Positions 63,364-64,000 of a stretch of DNA of 64,000 nt are shown piece after piece. The DNA is from ZC4RG29 sp964521255 (GTDB lineage Bacteria > Bacteroidota > Bacteroidia > Cytophagales > Cyclobacteriaceae). Below the pieces are notes generated by a model. That model did no database searches and was not told the origin of the DNA. It was given only the letters and a program-made list of their open reading frames with translations. The translations under genes and the position numbers were made by a program. How positions within the stretch are numbered: the first letter of the stretch is position 1; each line of letters begins with the position of its first letter. Where the stretch lies: the NCBI GenBank assembly GCA_964521255.1, contig CAZFRM010000002.1, positions 186,001 to 250,000 of the forward strand, given 5' to 3'.

Positions 63364-64000
63364 TTAAGAAACCTCTGCTACCACCTTCTTCATTTTTTCC
63401 AAACCTGTTTTAGCGACGAGGAAAGGATCTTGAGCCCAGTAATCGCGGTTGAAAAGTTCGAGGGAGAGAATTCTTGATCCCTCCATATTTTTTAAATCGG
63501 TGAGTATTTGTTTAAAAGGAGCAACGCCATCACCAGGATATATACGATCCTTGTCCTGAAGTTGTTCGCGTGGAATGTTGGATGGATAATCGTTCATGTG
63601 AAAAATTTCAACAAGCCTTCCATCCATCATCTTCAAACTTTCAAAGCCAGAACCACCACGATGCAAGTGATATACATCGGCAAGGATTCGCGCACCGGGA
63701 TCATTAGCAACGGTGGCTGCCATCAACGCCTGACCAACATGATAGAATTGTGACGCTCCCCAAAATTCAAGTTGTGGCGCAACGCCTGTTTTTTTTCCAA
63801 GCGCAATTAATTCTTCATAGCGTTCTCCTACTTTAAACATATCGGGTTGCTCAGCAGCAGACATCACGCCAGCCGAAGGAGCCGCTACACGTGGGCAGCC
63901 AAGCGCAGCCAGCATTTCCATTTCTTCTTCCATTTGTTGAAAGCCTGCCTTTCGTTTTTCATCATCATTCACCATCCACGGTGCAAAGCCAATTGCATCA
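63364..64000 (-). CDS. Sugar phosphate isomerase/epimerase-like TIM barrel, N-terminus outside window
   Basis: The frame is open to the right edge of the window (reading DAIGFAPWMVNDDEKRKAGF), so the N-terminus is missing. The visible 212 residues contain LAALGCPRVAAPSAG, LEFWGASQFYHVGQAL, ILADVYHLHRGG with metal Asp and His, and EIFHMNDYPSNIPREQL, followed by YPGDGVAPFKQIL and LSLELFNRDY. This is the xylose isomerase-like barrel family. Neighbouring Gfo/Idh/MocA enzyme suggests sugar or inositol-type metabolism. Confidence 0.88.
   Translation of the reverse strand, partial: DAIGFAPWMVNDDEKRKAGFQQMEEEMEMLAALGCPRVAAPSAGVMSAAEQPDMFKVGERYEELIALGKKTGVAPQLEFWGASQFYHVGQALMAATVANDPGARILADVYHLHRGGSGFESLKMMDGRLVEIFHMNDYPSNIPREQLQDKDRIYPGDGVAPFKQILTDLKNMEGSRILSLELFNRDYWAQDPFLVAKTGLEKMKKVVAEVS

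Noticed and set aside
1..64000. tRNA, rRNA, CRISPR arrays, phage genes
   Set aside because: None was found on either strand by eye; no cloverleaf with T-loop and CCA-like end and no regularly spaced direct repeats were seen.

Overview
The window is a chromosomal scaffold segment from a member of the Bacteroidota, probably a Cytophagales-type environmental bacterium. The evidence is a PorT-type type IX secretion gene next to ubiE, PD40/OmpA proteins, 800-residue MacB/FtsX permeases, DUF5606, a SiaA/B/C-like cluster, a LeuA without the regulatory domain, and weak Shine-Dalgarno signals. The sequence is a draft assembly: a run of exactly 100 Ns at 29672-29771 is flanked on both sides by the same 55 bp, which is best read as an overlap that was not merged.

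Layout. 1-775: 3' end of ilvC. 1005-5222: four minus-strand accessory units (CPBP protease, HigBA, serine hydrolase, solute-binding protein) separated by three related long repeats; this looks like an integron-type cassette array without an integrase and lies between ilvC and leuC. 5567-6908: GNAT acetyltransferase and MscS channel. 7280-11943: candidate attenuator and leuC-leuD-leuB-leuA, closed by a strong terminator. 12342-23798: FtsX permease, AGCS symporter, small membrane protein, secreted metzincin-like protease, a PQQ-type/cytochrome c protein paired with a DUF1080 protein, DUF5606 and EngB. 23969-28306: PD40/OmpA envelope protein, ubiE, porT and a short-chain dehydrogenase. 28358-29905: AbiE-type toxin-antitoxin pair with the assembly gap inside the antitoxin gene.

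30103-43335 is one minus-strand signalling block of ten genes: HAMP/GAF sensor, CheR, CheB, membrane GAF protein, large Cache-HAMP-GAF-PAS-PAS-SpoIIE phosphatase, SiaB kinase, SiaC phosphoprotein, ABCG-like transporter with a TerB-like N-terminus, lipoprotein and small secreted protein. Together they suggest a partner-switching pathway that acts on, or with, a membrane transporter.

43353-64000: cytidine deaminase, saccharopine-dehydrogenase-like enzyme, RNase HI set among toxin-antitoxin remnants (UPF0175 antitoxin, truncated PIN toxin, orphan HigA), MarC, beta-barrel protein, CarboxypepD/peptidase MA-like protein, fused aldolase-dehydrogenase next to an MtnA-like isomerase (possible methylthioribose or 5-deoxyribose salvage), VOC protein, broken ThuA gene, second FtsX permease, MtfA-like peptidase, MFS transporter, PHP-domain lipoprotein, Gfo/Idh/MocA oxidoreductase and a partial TIM-barrel isomerase.

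Short palindromic repeats are abundant: two hairpin elements with co-varying terminal inverted repeats, two half copies of a related longer element, a 125-135 bp repeat present twice, and a perfect 30-bp inverted repeat that encodes the end of a protein. No tRNA, rRNA, CRISPR array, phage gene or transposase was seen.
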